DNA from: Micromonospora endolithica
GTDB lineage: Bacteria > Actinomycetota > Actinomycetes > Mycobacteriales > Micromonosporaceae
Direction of reading: 5' to 3'
Assembly (NCBI RefSeq): GCF_003626595.1
Contig: NZ_RBAK01000022.1
Location: forward strand, 1-54,142
DNA length: 54,142 nt
Position numbers and translations under genes: made by a program. The notes beneath the pieces are model-generated. The model saw only the letters and a program-made list of their open reading frames with translations. It had not been told where the DNA came from and did not search any database. Of this stretch, positions 1 through 7,951 are shown piece after piece. The stretch's first letter is position 1. Every line of letters starts with the position of its first letter.

Positions 1-1
1 C

Positions 2-289
2 ATCGACACCAACCTCGACCAGGTCGCGGTGCAGTCCCCCGCCAACTCCGGACAACTCGCCGCCACCGGCAAGCTCGGCGTCACCGCCGGCACCCACGCC
101 GGCTTCGACATCTACAGCGTCGTGCGCGACGGCCGCACCGTCGCCAACAGGGCCTACGCCGTACTGGCCGGTGCCACCGCCAGTGGCATTCACACCGTGG
201 ACCTTCTCACCGGCGACGTCGACCCAGCCGGCGCGTTCCACGCCAACCTCACCGTCGTGGACCTCGCCATTCCCCTCGGCCAACGCTGA
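2..289 (+). CDS. DUF4394 domain protein, C-terminal part (left edge partial)
   Basis: The reading frame is open from the window edge (frame starting at base 2) to the stop at 287-289, so the true start lies outside the window. The visible 95 residues carry the pattern of the end of a DUF4394 domain: NLDQVAVQSPANSG, then LGVTAGTHAGFDIYS, then a V-x-x-G-R-T-V-A-N-R-A-Y-A-V-L strand and IHTVDLLTGD near the end. DUF4394 proteins are secreted beta-propeller-like repeats of unknown role. A GTG at 29 lies inside this frame but is not a believable start because homology-like sequence precedes it. No partner gene is visible to the right. Confidence 0.75.
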   Translation: MDTNLDQVAVQSPANSGQLAATGKLGVTAGTHAGFDIYSVVRDGRTVANRAYAVLAGATASGIHTVDLLTGDVDPAGAFHANLTVVDLAIPLGQR

Positions 290-767
290 CTCACACCGGA
301 TCCCGAGACCCGGGGCCAGCGGCGCCCCTGATGCGCACGCCAGTGCAGGGGAAGCCAAGTCAGATCAACTTCTCCTGCGCCCGGGTAGACGGGGAGCGAG
401 GCGCCACGTCCTTTCTCTACGGCCTCGCCGTAATCGACCACCGACGCGGCGTCCGACTCGGCGTGTGGGACATCCATTCATCCGCGGTGCCCCACCCGCC
501 GAGGTGGTCGCGGCGCTGCGCCGCGCCATCGCTGCGGTCTCCACCTGACGGATATGGGGTCAACCCGAACCGCGGCCTAAACCCGCACCTACTCCGAGGT
601 CGAGGCGTCCTTACGACGACTCGTCGCGGCAGCGGCGCAGGTCCGACCATCCTAGAAGCCTCGCCACACCTGAGCGGTCACGAAGCGGACCCCCCGGTGC
701 TCACATCCAGGTCGCCCTGGCGAGGCCTGGCGGCCAGCCGCACGAAGAGGACGACATCGCTGACGAT
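290..767. other. No recognisable gene
   Basis: Several overlapping open frames exist on both strands but none shows a family pattern or a convincing ribosome binding site. A short stretch near 495-548 (frame ending at the TGA at 546-548) reads like the last residues of some protein, APPAEVVAALRRAIAAVS, but it cannot be assigned. The end of the integrase gene follows at 768. Confidence 0.5.
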
Positions 768-1750
768 TCATGCTCGAGAGGCACCCTCCAGCGACATGCG
801 GACCTTGGCGTGCGACAGCAGCAACGCAGCGCTGGCCCGCACCGCCTCCTTGGCCACCTTTTTGAACACGTAGATGTACGTCTCCGCGGTGGTAACCGGG
901 CTGGCATGACCCATGTCGTGCTGGATCATCTTCAGGTCCACCCCAGCCGCCGACGCCAACCCCGCGGCCGCGTGCCGCAAGTCATGCAACCCCACCGGCG
1001 GCAGCGCCAGGTGTTTGACCAATTTCGCGAACCGGCGGGTCAACCAGTCCGGGCTCACCGGCCGCCCGTTCGCGTGAACGAAGACCCTCCCCTTCGGGCC
1101 ACCCCCGCCGCGGCGGCGCCGCTGCTCATGCCACAACTCCCACAACAGCGTCACCGTGGCCTCGTCAAGGGCCAGCGTCCGCACCCCGGCCGCTAACTTA
1201 GGTGGTCCGATGTGCTCCCGCGCACCGATGACGATGACCTGCTCCCGGATCGTCAGCTCGCCCGCGGCCAGGCTGATGTCCTCCCAGCGCAGGCCCGCCA
1301 TCTCGCCTCGACGCGGGCCGCGCAGCGCAACCAGCCACCACAGCACGAACAGCGGATCGTCGCGCACCGCCTCAAGGAACCGCGCCAGATTGTTCAAGTC
1401 CCATACCGAGACCCGTGGACGCACACCGGTCTCCCGCCACACCGCCTCGCGCTCGTCATCCCAGACCACCACATGCGGGCGCGCCCCATTGGGCAGCCGC
1501 AGATTCCGGGCGGGATTGTGGCCGACGATGCCCCGCCGCCGCGCCTCCGGCAACGCGCTGCGCAGCACCGCCCGGATCCGGCTCACACTGCCCGCCGAGA
1601 TCAGCCGCCCGCCCCGCACCACCTGACCGCAGATCACGTCCATGGCCCGCTGAACGGTCTTCACGCGCAGCTTGCTCAACCGATGGAAGCCCAGCTGCGG
1701 GATCAGATACCTTTCCACGATGCTGCGTAATTCAGCACCGTCGTGGGCCT
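768..1750 (-). pseudogene. Tyrosine recombinase/integrase, N-terminally truncated and frameshifted
   Basis: A 316-codon frame (GTG at 1718) encodes the catalytic half of a phage-type tyrosine recombinase: box I GPRRGEMAGLRW, the HDLRH His-x-x-Arg box, MGHAS, and the nucleophile tyrosine region ETYIYV near the C-terminus. A normal actinobacterial integrase has 60-120 more residues before ERYLIPQLG. Immediately upstream, in a different frame, the codons 1717-1750 read RPTTVLNYAAS, which is what should directly precede VERYLIPQLG; one missing base near 1718 separates the two. Beyond 1750 the sequence becomes the tRNA-Arg fragment. So the gene has lost its arm/core-binding N-terminus and carries a frameshift; it is probably inactive. 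It marks an old integrative element. Confidence 0.75.
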
Positions 1751-1754
1751 CAAC

Positions 1755-1795
1755 CGGCCCGACGGGACTCGAACCCCTAACCTTCTGATCCGTAG
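1755..1795 (-). other. 3' fragment of tRNA-Arg(ACG): attachment-site remnant
   Basis: Read on the minus strand this contains CTACGGATCAGAAGG followed by TTAGGGGTTCGAGTCC, i.e. anticodon loop with ACG, 3' anticodon stem, variable loop and T-arm with GGTTCGAGTCC, then a degenerate acceptor end. The 5' half (D-arm and acceptor) is absent: the bases before the anticodon loop do not form a tRNA. Tyrosine-integrase elements typically duplicate exactly this 3' portion of a tRNA gene as the att core. It lies only about 5 bases from the truncated integrase coding sequence, supporting an att remnant rather than a functional tRNA. Confidence 0.7.
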
Positions 1796-1835
1796 CCCCC
1801 GAACCGGCGAACGCCTGATAAATCCTCGCACCGGT

Positions 1836-1862
1836 TGTCGATCCGGGGCCAGGCTGTGCGAC
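1836..1862 (+). promoter_or_regulatory. Putative ECF42-type promoter
   Basis: TGTCGA (1836-1841), a 17-base spacer and CGAC (1859-1862) sit about 55 bases before the yciI-like start. TGTCGA at -35 with a CGA-type -10 is the motif described for ECF42-group sigma factors, and the ECF42 gene follows in the same operon, so autoregulation is likely. Motif seen; activity inferred. Confidence 0.55.
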
Positions 1863-1915
1863 GGAAGGGTGCGGGGCCGGAGGGACCGGCCCACGACGCC
1901 CGACAGGAGCCCGAC

Positions 1916-2272
1916 ATGACGCAGTACATGATCTCGATTTACGAGCGCGAGGCCGAATACGCGACCGTCACGCCCGAGGCGTGAGGCTCGGTGGTCGACG
2001 CGCACGGCGCGTTCGTCAAGGCCGTCGCCGACCTCGGCGGCACGATCACCGGCGGCGGCGTCCTGCAGCCCACGACCACGGCCACGTCGATCCGCAGCGG
2101 CGAGGTCACCGACGGCCCCTTCGTCGAGACCAAGGAGGCGTTCGGCGGCTTCTACCTCGTCGAGGCCCGCGACCTCGACCACGCCCTCGAGATCGCTAAG
2201 CTCACGCCCGCCCCGTTCGGCGGCGTCGAGGTCCGGCCGCTCATGGACGTGAACGCCGGCCCGGCCCAGTGA
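1916..2272 (+). pseudogene. YciI/DGPF-family protein with in-frame TGA
   Basis: From the ATG at 1916 (AGGAG eight bases before) the frame reads MTQYMISIYEREAEYATVTPEA and then meets TGA at 1982-1984. The same frame continues without further interruption to 2272 and gives a complete YCII-related domain including DGPFVETKEAFGGFYLVEA. Family members have Trp at the stop position (TPEAW), so a TGG-to-TGA change is the simplest reading. Reinitiation at the GTG at 1991 could still give a shortened 93-residue product. YciI/DGPF proteins are the characteristic neighbours of ECF42 sigma factors; the stop overlaps the sigma start by GTGA, indicating coupled translation. A sequencing error cannot be excluded. 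Confidence 0.75.
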
Positions 2273-3573
2273 CCCCTGCCGCGAGCCCTCCACCGGGTGG
2301 GGTCGCGGACGCACTGGCGGACGCGCACCGTCGCGAGTGGGCCTTCGTGCTCGCCGCGACGGTGCGCGTCGCCGGCGACCTCGACTTGGCCGAGGAGTGC
2401 GCCCAGGAGGCCTACGTCGACGCGATGACCGCGTGGACGCGCTCGGGCGTGCCCGAGCGGCCCGGTGCCTGGCTCACGACGACGGCCCGGCGTCGCGCCG
2501 TAGACCGGCTGCGGCGGGAGGTCGCCCTGCGCCGCAAGTTGCCCCTGCTCGTCGAACCCGTCGAGGCCGACGCCTCGGGGTCGCCAGCCGGCAGTGACGC
2601 GGACGGCGACGAGGCGCTGCCCGACGACCGGCTGCGGCTGCTCTTTACGTGCTGCCACCCGGCGCTCGACCCGGCCGCACGGGTCGCCCTCACCCTGCGG
2701 CTCGTCTGCGGTGTGGCCACGCCCGACGTCGCCCGGGCGTTCCTCGTGCCGGAGTCGACGATGGCGGCGCGGATCACCCGGGCGAAGAAGAAGATCACCC
2801 AGGCGCGGATCCCCTACCGCACCCCGACGGCCGCGGAGCTGCCCGAGCGGCTGGACAGCGTGCTGGCCGCCGTCCACCTGCTCTTCAGCACCGGCCACAC
2901 CGCGCCGACCGGCGAGCAACTCGTGCGCGACGACCTCTGCGAGCGCGCCCTCGACCTGGCCCGCACGCTCGTGCAGCTGCTGCCCGCCGAGCGCGAGACC
3001 CGCGGGCTGCTCGGGCTGCTGCTGCTCACGCACGCGCGCCGGGCCGCGCGGCTCGACGCGCAGGGCCGGCTCGTGCTGCTCGAGCACCATGACCGGCAGC
3101 AGTGGGACCACGTCATGATCGTCGAGGGGCTGCGCTGGACCGTCGAGTCCCTGCAGGCCCCGCGACCCGGGCGGTTCGCCCTGCAGGCCGCGATCGCCGG
3201 GGCCCACGCCGTCGCGCCGACGTTCGCGGCCACCGACTGGGCCCGCGTCGTGCACCTCTACGACCTGCTGCTGGCGGTCGAGCCGTCACCGGTCGTCGAA
3301 CTCAACCGCGCCGCCGCGCTGGCGTTCGCTGAGGGGCCGGCGGCGGCGCTGGGGATCGTCGAGCGGCTCGCCGGCGACGCCCGGTTGCGCTCGTACCCGT
3401 ACGTGCACGCCGTCCGGGCCGACCTGCTGCGGCGCCTGGGCCGGGGCGGTGAGGCGTCCGCCGCCTACCGCGCGGCGCTAGAACTGACCGCCAACGGGGC
3501 CGAGCGCGACTTCCTCCGGCGCCGGATCAGCGACCTCGACCCGGGCGCGGCGACCCAGGCGCCGAACCGGTGA
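2269..3573 (+). CDS. ECF42-family RNA polymerase sigma factor with C-terminal extension
   Basis: 434 residues. The N-terminal third carries sigma region 2 (VRVAGDLDLAEECAQEAYVDAMTAW, then RPGAWLTTTARRRAVDRLRRE) and region 4 (LRLVCGVATPDVARAFLVPESTMAARITRAKKKI). The following long helical tail (about residues 185-434, TPR-like, with HLYDLLLAVEPSPVVELNRAAAL) is the mark of the ECF42 group, which lacks an anti-sigma partner and instead uses this extension. The GTG start at 2269 overlaps the upstream YciI-type stop. The pair with a DGPF protein and the TGTCGA-type promoter upstream agree with the group. The gene itself looks intact. Confidence 0.92.
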   Translation: MTPAASPPPGGVADALADAHRREWAFVLAATVRVAGDLDLAEECAQEAYVDAMTAWTRSGVPERPGAWLTTTARRRAVDRLRREVALRRKLPLLVEPVEADASGSPAGSDADGDEALPDDRLRLLFTCCHPALDPAARVALTLRLVCGVATPDVARAFLVPESTMAARITRAKKKITQARIPYRTPTAAELPERLDSVLAAVHLLFSTGHTAPTGEQLVRDDLCERALDLARTLVQLLPAERETRGLLGLLLLTHARRAARLDAQGRLVLLEHHDRQQWDHVMIVEGLRWTVESLQAPRPGRFALQAAIAGAHAVAPTFAATDWARVVHLYDLLLAVEPSPVVELNRAAALAFAEGPAAALGIVERLAGDARLRSYPYVHAVRADLLRRLGRGGEASAAYRAALELTANGAERDFLRRRISDLDPGAATQAPNR

Positions 3574-3636
3574 CCCTCCACCGCCGAACGCAATTCGGGG
3601 TGCAACGCGGCCCCCTGCCCGCCCCGTTGAGGCTCC

Positions 3637-3890
3637 GTGAAGTTCGAGGAGTACGTCGTAGCACGGGTCAGAGCCCCGGAGCGGTACGCTTACCTGTTGA
3701 CCGGTGACCTGCACCGGTCAACAGGACCTGGTGCAGACCGCCCTGGTCGAGGCTCTGGTGCGTTGGCGGCGGATCGGCCGGGTCGACCACCCTCAAGGCC
3801 CGGCGGCGGCGCCACCTCTCCTCGCCGCGCAAGCTGCCCCGCTGGGGTCGCAACCCGTTCGATGATGTCGTACGGCGTCGACATAATCGC
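3637..3890 (+). pseudogene. SigE-family sigma factor remnant
   Basis: The GTG at 3637 opens with KFEEYVVARVRAPERYAYLLTGDLH, the typical first residues of the actinobacterial SigE/SigL-like ECF family. Near 3720 the frame shifts and the protein continues in another frame as QDLVQTALVEALVRWRRIGRVDHPQ, then again near 3790 as RRRRHLSSPRKLPRWGRNPFDD. Region 4 and the C-terminus are missing. At least two frameshifts and internal loss make it non-functional. Confidence 0.7.
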
Positions 3891-3893
3891 GAG

Positions 3894-4385
3894 ATGCCCA
3901 ACGGGATCGACGTCACCTTCCGCCTGACGCGCTCCGGCCTTCCTGCCGGGCAGGCAGCCACGTGGCAGACCGTCCTGACGGAGTTTGCCGCCGAGATACC
4001 CGACCCCGAGCAGGTCTAGGTGATCATCACCGACGAGTTCGAGAAGTTGGCTGGCGAGTACTGCGTGCAGGCGGTCGACCGGTCCAACGAGTCGGAGACC
4101 GCGGAGCAGTTATCGCGCCAGCCGCTCGGACGGTGCTCGCGCCGCCGCGCTCACCGTGCGGCTGCCGCACGACAAGGACGCGTAGTGGTCGGCAGTCCGC
4201 TCTACGCCCACGGCGTTCGAAGCATGCGGCACACGCTGCTTCACGAGGCGCCGAACGTGCGGCTGATCCAGCACGGCGACACCGCCAACGCGGTGCACCG
4301 TCGAACGTCGTTCACGCTCCCGTCAGACGACATCACCTGGGAGTATCTGTGGATCGCCGAGAGCAGCGTCGACGAGTTCCGGTGC
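3894..4385 (+). pseudogene. Decayed gene of unknown function following the SigE remnant
   Basis: From ATG 3894 the frame reads NGIDVTFRLTRSGLPAGQAATW and ends EIPDPEQV at a TAG (4017-4019); the same frame goes on as VIITDEFEKLAGEYCVQAVDRS before shifting near 4115. A further stretch, SPLYAHGVRSMRHTLLHEAPNV to WEYLWIAESSVDEFR (about 4190-4382), looks like continuous protein and is cut where the IS5 fragment begins. I do not recognise the family. The parts read as one former gene or two adjacent genes co-transcribed with the sigma factor. Confidence 0.5.
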
Positions 4386-4685
4386 GAACGGACGGACGCG
4401 TTCCCGCAGCAGGTCGTGGATGCGCTGGGTGGTCCCGTCCGCCTCCCACTTGGCGTAGTAGTCGTACACCGTCATCGCCGGCGGAAAGTCATGCGGCAGG
4501 TGCTCCCACGCGATCCCCGTCCTCGCCACATACGGGATCGCGTTGACGATCTCCCGCCGGTCATGCACCGGCCGGCTGATCCCCAAGCCCACCCGCGCTG
4601 CCCGCCACGCGGTCAGGACCGGCTCGATCAACGCCCACCGCTCATCCGACAAGTCCGACCGATACCCACGCCGCTGCACACCCAC
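4385..4685 (-). mobile_element. IS5-family transposase N-terminal fragment
   Basis: Minus-strand frame starting at 4685 reads RRGYRSDLSDERWALIEPVL, VHDRREIVNAIPYVARTGIAWEHLPHDFPP and VYDYYAKWEADGTTQRIHDLLRERVR, the DUF4096-type N-terminal domain of IS5-group transposases. The DDE catalytic domain is missing; the frame runs on into unrelated sequence belonging to the broken gene on the other strand. No terminal inverted repeats were identified. It is an inactive scrap that interrupts the 3894-4385 gene. Confidence 0.8.
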
Positions 4686-4739
4686 GCCGCGATCAACAAC
4701 CCACAGCGGCCCACGCCACGACCGAACGTGAAATAACCG

Positions 4740-5287
4740 CTACACGGATCAGATGCCCTCTGAAGACTGTGCGCCACGATCCCGGCGGAGCGCGGAGGCG
4801 GCCCTTCGACAGAAGGGTGGGCGTCTCACCCGAGAACGCCACCCCGGAACCTGGGCCGTCAGCGACTTACGGCTACGCGGCGAATGGCGGCGGCGAGTGC
4901 GGTACGGCCGCCGCCAACGTGTACCCCCGTATTGCGTTCTACGGCGGAGCGGCGGGCGGTCTTCGCGGGCATCGCACAGGTTGTCAACGCCGAGCCCGAC
5001 CGACGTCCCCCGCGGCGTATCCGATTATGCGCTGGACGTCGTGCTGCCTGGATCAGGGCTTGGGGTTCGGGCCGCAGCGGGGTGACCGGCAGGTGCGCAC
5101 CGATGGGCGTGATTCACCTAGGTCAGATTTCTGGCAGGCACGGGATTCTGCCACGCGTCTGATTTCGATCGTTCTGGCTGAACCAAGACTCGCCTGACAC
5201 TGCCGATGCGGTCTGAGAGGCTCAGGAACCGGTTGGCAGTGTCGAGCCGGGGGTCGGTCAGGCCGAGGCAGTTAGGAGGACGACCTC
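4740..5287. other. Gene-poor stretch
   Basis: Overlapping short frames on the plus strand show no family pattern and no good ribosome binding site. The last 20 bases contain the AGGAGG that serves the next gene. I see nothing else assignable here. Confidence 0.5.
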
Positions 5288-5740
5288 ATGTACCACCGCG
5301 TTGTCAAGCGCATCGCCGCACGCAACTTCACTCGGGTCAATGCCCAAGACTACGACGCCCTGCTCAAGGACTGCGTGCCGACAGTTCACCATCGATTCGG
5401 CGGGGACCACGCCCTCGGCGGGGAGCGGCACAGCCGCGACGCTCTACGCCGGTGGTTCCAGCGGCTCGGGCGGCTCAACCCGACCTTGCGGCTCACTGTC
5501 GAAGACGTGTGGGTGTCGGGCACTCCGGCCAACACGACAGTGATCATCCGTTGGTCCGCCACGCAGGACATGCCCGACCACTCTGCCTACCAGAACCACG
5601 GCGTCCATATCGTGCAGATGAAATGGTTCAAGATCGTGGCCATTGACGCTAACGAAGACTCTCAGGCCGTAGCAGCCGCCCTGCAGATCATGGCGGCGCA
5701 CGGCAACAGCGAAGCCCTGGCCGCGCCAATCACTGACTAG
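5288..5740 (+). CDS. NTF2/SnoaL-like family protein
   Basis: 150 residues with the cone-fold pattern of the NTF2-like superfamily: an N-terminal helix (YHRVVKRIAARNFTRVNAQDYDALLKDC), then VHHRFGGDHALGG, RDALRRWFQRL, and strands LRLTVEDVWVSG, TTVIIRWSA and NHGVHIVQMKWFKIVAIDA. Such proteins bind or transform small hydrophobic ligands, or act as stand-alone stress proteins; a specific substrate cannot be read. The start is well supported by AGGAGG at 5275-5280, eight bases upstream of the ATG. It appears to be monocistronic; neither neighbour explains its role. Confidence 0.8.
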   Translation: MYHRVVKRIAARNFTRVNAQDYDALLKDCVPTVHHRFGGDHALGGERHSRDALRRWFQRLGRLNPTLRLTVEDVWVSGTPANTTVIIRWSATQDMPDHSAYQNHGVHIVQMKWFKIVAIDANEDSQAVAAALQIMAAHGNSEALAAPITD

Positions 5741-6047
5741 CGTGCGGTGGGGTCAGCCGTCTCGGTCGCGAGGGATAGATGTCCCACCAGACCGGCTCGT
5801 TGGCCAGCGGCCGTGATGCGCTCCCTGCCGCGGCGCGAGCGGAACTCAACGAGTGAGGTCACGCTGATCGCCCGTGAAACGTCGGGCATGCGTCCGGCTC
5901 CGGTCGTCGCGCCCACATCGACGTCGGCTCTTCGGCCTCATCCCGCTCTCTTCGACCTGATGCGAGCGGTCGCTGTCGTGCAGGATGCGCCTTCACGCCA
6001 CGGGGCTACTGCGACGGCGCGTCCCCGCCGACCTTCAGCATGGGTTA
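5741..6047. other. Intergenic region upstream of the DJ-1-like gene
   Basis: No gene recognised. The right end holds the promoter region of the next gene, with the CAGTC-T-GACTG palindrome beginning at 6048. Confidence 0.5.
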
Positions 6048-6058
6048 CAGTCTGACTG
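6048..6058. promoter_or_regulatory. Palindromic operator CAGTC-T-GACTG
   Basis: A perfect 5+1+5 palindrome lies 30 bases before the DJ-1-like start. It shares CTGACT with the palindrome in front of the nearby marR-like gene (7376-7400), so the MarR protein may bind both. Palindromes seen; regulator assignment inferred. Confidence 0.4.
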
Positions 6059-6087
6059 AAGGTTTCCAAGGGAAGGAGCAGGTGACG

Positions 6088-6786
6088 ATGTCAGACGAGG
6101 TGCGGACCGCGGTCGTGTATCTGCCCGAGGGCTACAACGCTCTCGAGGCGATCGGGTTCGAGGAGGTGATCAGTCTGGTGCCGGGGTTCCGGACGATCTT
6201 CGTGGCGGATCGCGCCGGCCCGGTGGTGTCCGACAGCGGCGACGTGGTGTTGATGGCCGGCTACGGTATCGACGACGTGGACTCCGCTGAGGTTCTGATG
6301 GTGCCGGGCGGTCGGGTGGCGGCGTTGCTCAGCGACGAACGGACTCTGGAGTGGGTCCGCCGGATCGATTCGGGCACCCGTTTCACCACGGCGATGTGTG
6401 TGGGACGGGCCGTGCTGGCGGCGGCGGGACTGTTGGACGGGGTGCGGGTGGCGGCACAGCCGGTGCCGCTGCCCGCGCACGGGGTCATCGAGGTGCCGAT
6501 GCGGCTGGTCGCCGACGGGAAGTTCGTCACCGGCGCGAACGCCGTGTCGTCGCTGGACCTGGGCCTGCATGTCGCCGCCCACTACGTGGATACTCCGACG
6601 GCCAGGGCGATGCAGGTGTCGTTGGAGTACGACGTCGAGGTGTGGGGTCCGCCCTTCGCGCCGCGAAGCCTGCCGGAGCCGGGTCCGGATGAGTTGGCCG
6701 CGCTGTTCGGGCTCGTGTCCACCGGTCCGCGGGCGGAGATCGTGCAGGAACTGTTCGCCCTGTCAGGTCAGCGTCCGCCTGTCTAG
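6088..6786 (+). CDS. DJ-1/PfpI family protein
   Basis: 232 residues from the ATG at 6088, which has AAGGAG nine bases upstream; an upstream in-frame GTG (6082) is too close to that site. The Rossmann-like DJ-1/PfpI fold is visible: VVYLPEGYNALEAIGFEEV at the start, ADRAGPVVSDSGDVVLMAGYGIDDV, the ML-VPGG turn (about 71-76) and the nucleophile elbow TTAMCVGRAV with Cys104. The later VADGKFVTGANAVSSLDLGLHVAAHY matches the GlxA/PfpI-type tail. Members include chaperones, isonitrile hydratases and glyoxalase-like enzymes; the exact reaction cannot be told. It converges on the marR-like gene with a strong hairpin between. Confidence 0.85.
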   Translation: MSDEVRTAVVYLPEGYNALEAIGFEEVISLVPGFRTIFVADRAGPVVSDSGDVVLMAGYGIDDVDSAEVLMVPGGRVAALLSDERTLEWVRRIDSGTRFTTAMCVGRAVLAAAGLLDGVRVAAQPVPLPAHGVIEVPMRLVADGKFVTGANAVSSLDLGLHVAAHYVDTPTARAMQVSLEYDVEVWGPPFAPRSLPEPGPDELAALFGLVSTGPRAEIVQELFALSGQRPPV

Positions 6787-6795
6787 TCGGTCCGG

Positions 6796-6827
6796 GCCGC
6801 GCGGCGCATCGAGATGTGCCGCGCGGC
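6796..6827. terminator. Bidirectional hairpin terminator
   Basis: GCCGCGCGGCGCATC pairs with GATGTGCCGCGCGGC (one G-T mismatch) across a two-base loop. It lies ten bases after the DJ-1-like stop and before the convergent marR-like stop, so it can serve both genes. No U-run, as usual in actinobacteria. Confidence 0.7.
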
Positions 6828-6862
6828 AGGACGATTGCTCCGGCCACCACCGGATGCGCCGC

Positions 6863-7363
6863 TCAGGGCCGCGCGGACGCGGCAATGGTGTGAAGTAGGC
6901 GTGCCAGGTCGTCGCGCTTCTGGTCGGTGAGTCCGGCGAGTAGTTCCTGGTCGAGGGCGGCGGCGGTGTCCGCGGCGTGAGCGAGCAGGCGGTGGCCGAG
7001 GTCGGTCACCTCCAGTCGTGCGGGATGGCCGTGCCCGGCCAGTTGGCGCTGGACCGCCCCGAGTTCCTCGAGACGGTTGACGGTGGCGTGCATGCTCTGC
7101 GCGGTCACGCCGGCCCTGCGCGCGAGGTCGCTGTAGGAGAGGTCCGGGTTGGCGGCGAGGTGACCGAGAGCCCCGATGTGGCGCAGCGTCAGCTTGTGGG
7201 CGGCGAGATCGCGCTCGATACGTCGCTGCACCGTGCGGCCCGCCGCGATGAACAGCAGAGCTGTCGACGCCGCCAATCCGCGTGGCGCCGGGCGACCACT
7301 GTCCTGCGCGGCCGAGCTTGCCTCTTGCCTCATCGCACCTTCCCGTCGGCTTCCCATGTTCAC
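6863..7363 (-). CDS. MarR-family transcriptional regulator
   Basis: Up to 166 residues. The winged helix is clear: LTLRHIGALGHLAANPDLSYSDLARRAGVTAQSMHATVNRLEELGAVQRQ, followed by the wing (LAGHGHPARLEVTDLGHRLL) and C-terminal dimer helices ending DQKRDDLARLLHTIAA. The start is uncertain: ATGs at 7363, 7357 and 7333 are all in frame. MarR proteins usually repress their own gene and a divergent neighbour and release DNA on binding a small ligand. Here the divergent neighbour is the DUF2269-ABC operon, and a 25-base inverted repeat (7376-7400) lies directly upstream. Confidence 0.88.
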   Translation of the reverse strand: MNMGSRREGAMRQEASSAAQDSGRPAPRGLAASTALLFIAAGRTVQRRIERDLAAHKLTLRHIGALGHLAANPDLSYSDLARRAGVTAQSMHATVNRLEELGAVQRQLAGHGHPARLEVTDLGHRLLAHAADTAAALDQELLAGLTDQKRDDLARLLHTIAASARP

Positions 7364-7375
7364 CCCACCCTACCG

Positions 7376-7400
7376 TAAGTCAGAGTGTAAGCCTGACTTA
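7376..7400. promoter_or_regulatory. MarR operator candidate
   Basis: TAAGTCAG (7376-7383) and CTGACTTA (7393-7400) are perfect inverted arms separated by nine bases, in the gap between the marR-like gene and the divergent membrane/ABC operon. The position and symmetry fit autoregulation plus control of 7471-10026. Confidence 0.6.
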
Positions 7401-7470
7401 AAGTAGCGGAGGGCGTCCGCCCGCCGTGCCTGCCTGCGCGGTCCTGAGCACGATAGACATCGAGGGGAAC

Positions 7471-7950
7471 ATGACAAAACTCCTGTTGAGCGTGCACGTC
7501 CTGGCGGGGATCATCTTCATCGGGCCGGTCACGGTGGCCGCGAGCCTCTTTCCCCGCCACAGTCGAGCCGCCCTAGGCTCGAGCGACTCCAGCGACGTCG
7601 CCGTTGTCCGGCTGCTGCACCGTATCTGCCGTGTCTACGCGGTGTTGGGCCTGGCGGTACCGGCCTTCGGTCTCGCCACCGCCCAGCAGTTGGGCGTACT
7701 CACCGATGCGTGGCTGCTCGTGTCGATCGGGTTGACCATCACCGCCGGGCTGCTGCTCGCGCTGCGCATCCTGCCGGGCCAACAACGCATCATGGCAAGC
7801 CTGGACGGTCCCCCCGCCCCTGACGCTGCCCGAGGCGATGCGGTCAACGGGGTGCCGGGGCTCGCCATGACGACAGGCGTGTTCTCCTTGCTCTGGGCGG
7901 TCGTGGTGGTGCTCATGATCGTGCGTCCCGGCTCCACGACGGGTGCCTGA
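7471..7950 (+). CDS. DUF2269-family integral membrane protein
   Basis: 159 residues from the ATG at 7471, which follows GAGGGGA; the frame is open to 7426 but the upstream part has no hydrophobic pattern. Four membrane segments are visible: LLLSVHVLAGIIFIGPVTVAAS, ICRVYAVLGLAVPAFGLATA, AWLLVSIGLTITAGLLLALRIL and AMTTGVFSLLWAVVVVLMIV. The first segment with the His in LLLSVHVLAG resembles DUF2269 proteins of unknown role. It is the first gene of the operon with the DUF3817-ABC protein (two bases apart) and permease, divergent from the MarR regulator, so it may belong to an export function. Confidence 0.75.
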   Translation: MTKLLLSVHVLAGIIFIGPVTVAASLFPRHSRAALGSSDSSDVAVVRLLHRICRVYAVLGLAVPAFGLATAQQLGVLTDAWLLVSIGLTITAGLLLALRILPGQQRIMASLDGPPAPDAARGDAVNGVPGLAMTTGVFSLLWAVVVVLMIVRPGSTTGA

Positions 7951-7951
7951 C

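Noticed and set aside
1755..1860. Complete tRNA gene
   Set aside because: The 5' half (acceptor, D-arm) is missing; only the 3' part from the anticodon loop on is present.
1982..1984. TGA read as tryptophan (recoding), since a similar Trp-to-TGA change occurs near 49863
   Set aside because: Many intact genes here end in TGA and use TGG for Trp; the two cases fit ordinary G-to-A nonsense mutations in decaying genes or sequencing errors.
2152..3255. Long antisense frame opposite the ECF42 gene
   Set aside because: Low-complexity Arg/Gly/Glu composition of a shadow frame; no ribosome binding site or family.
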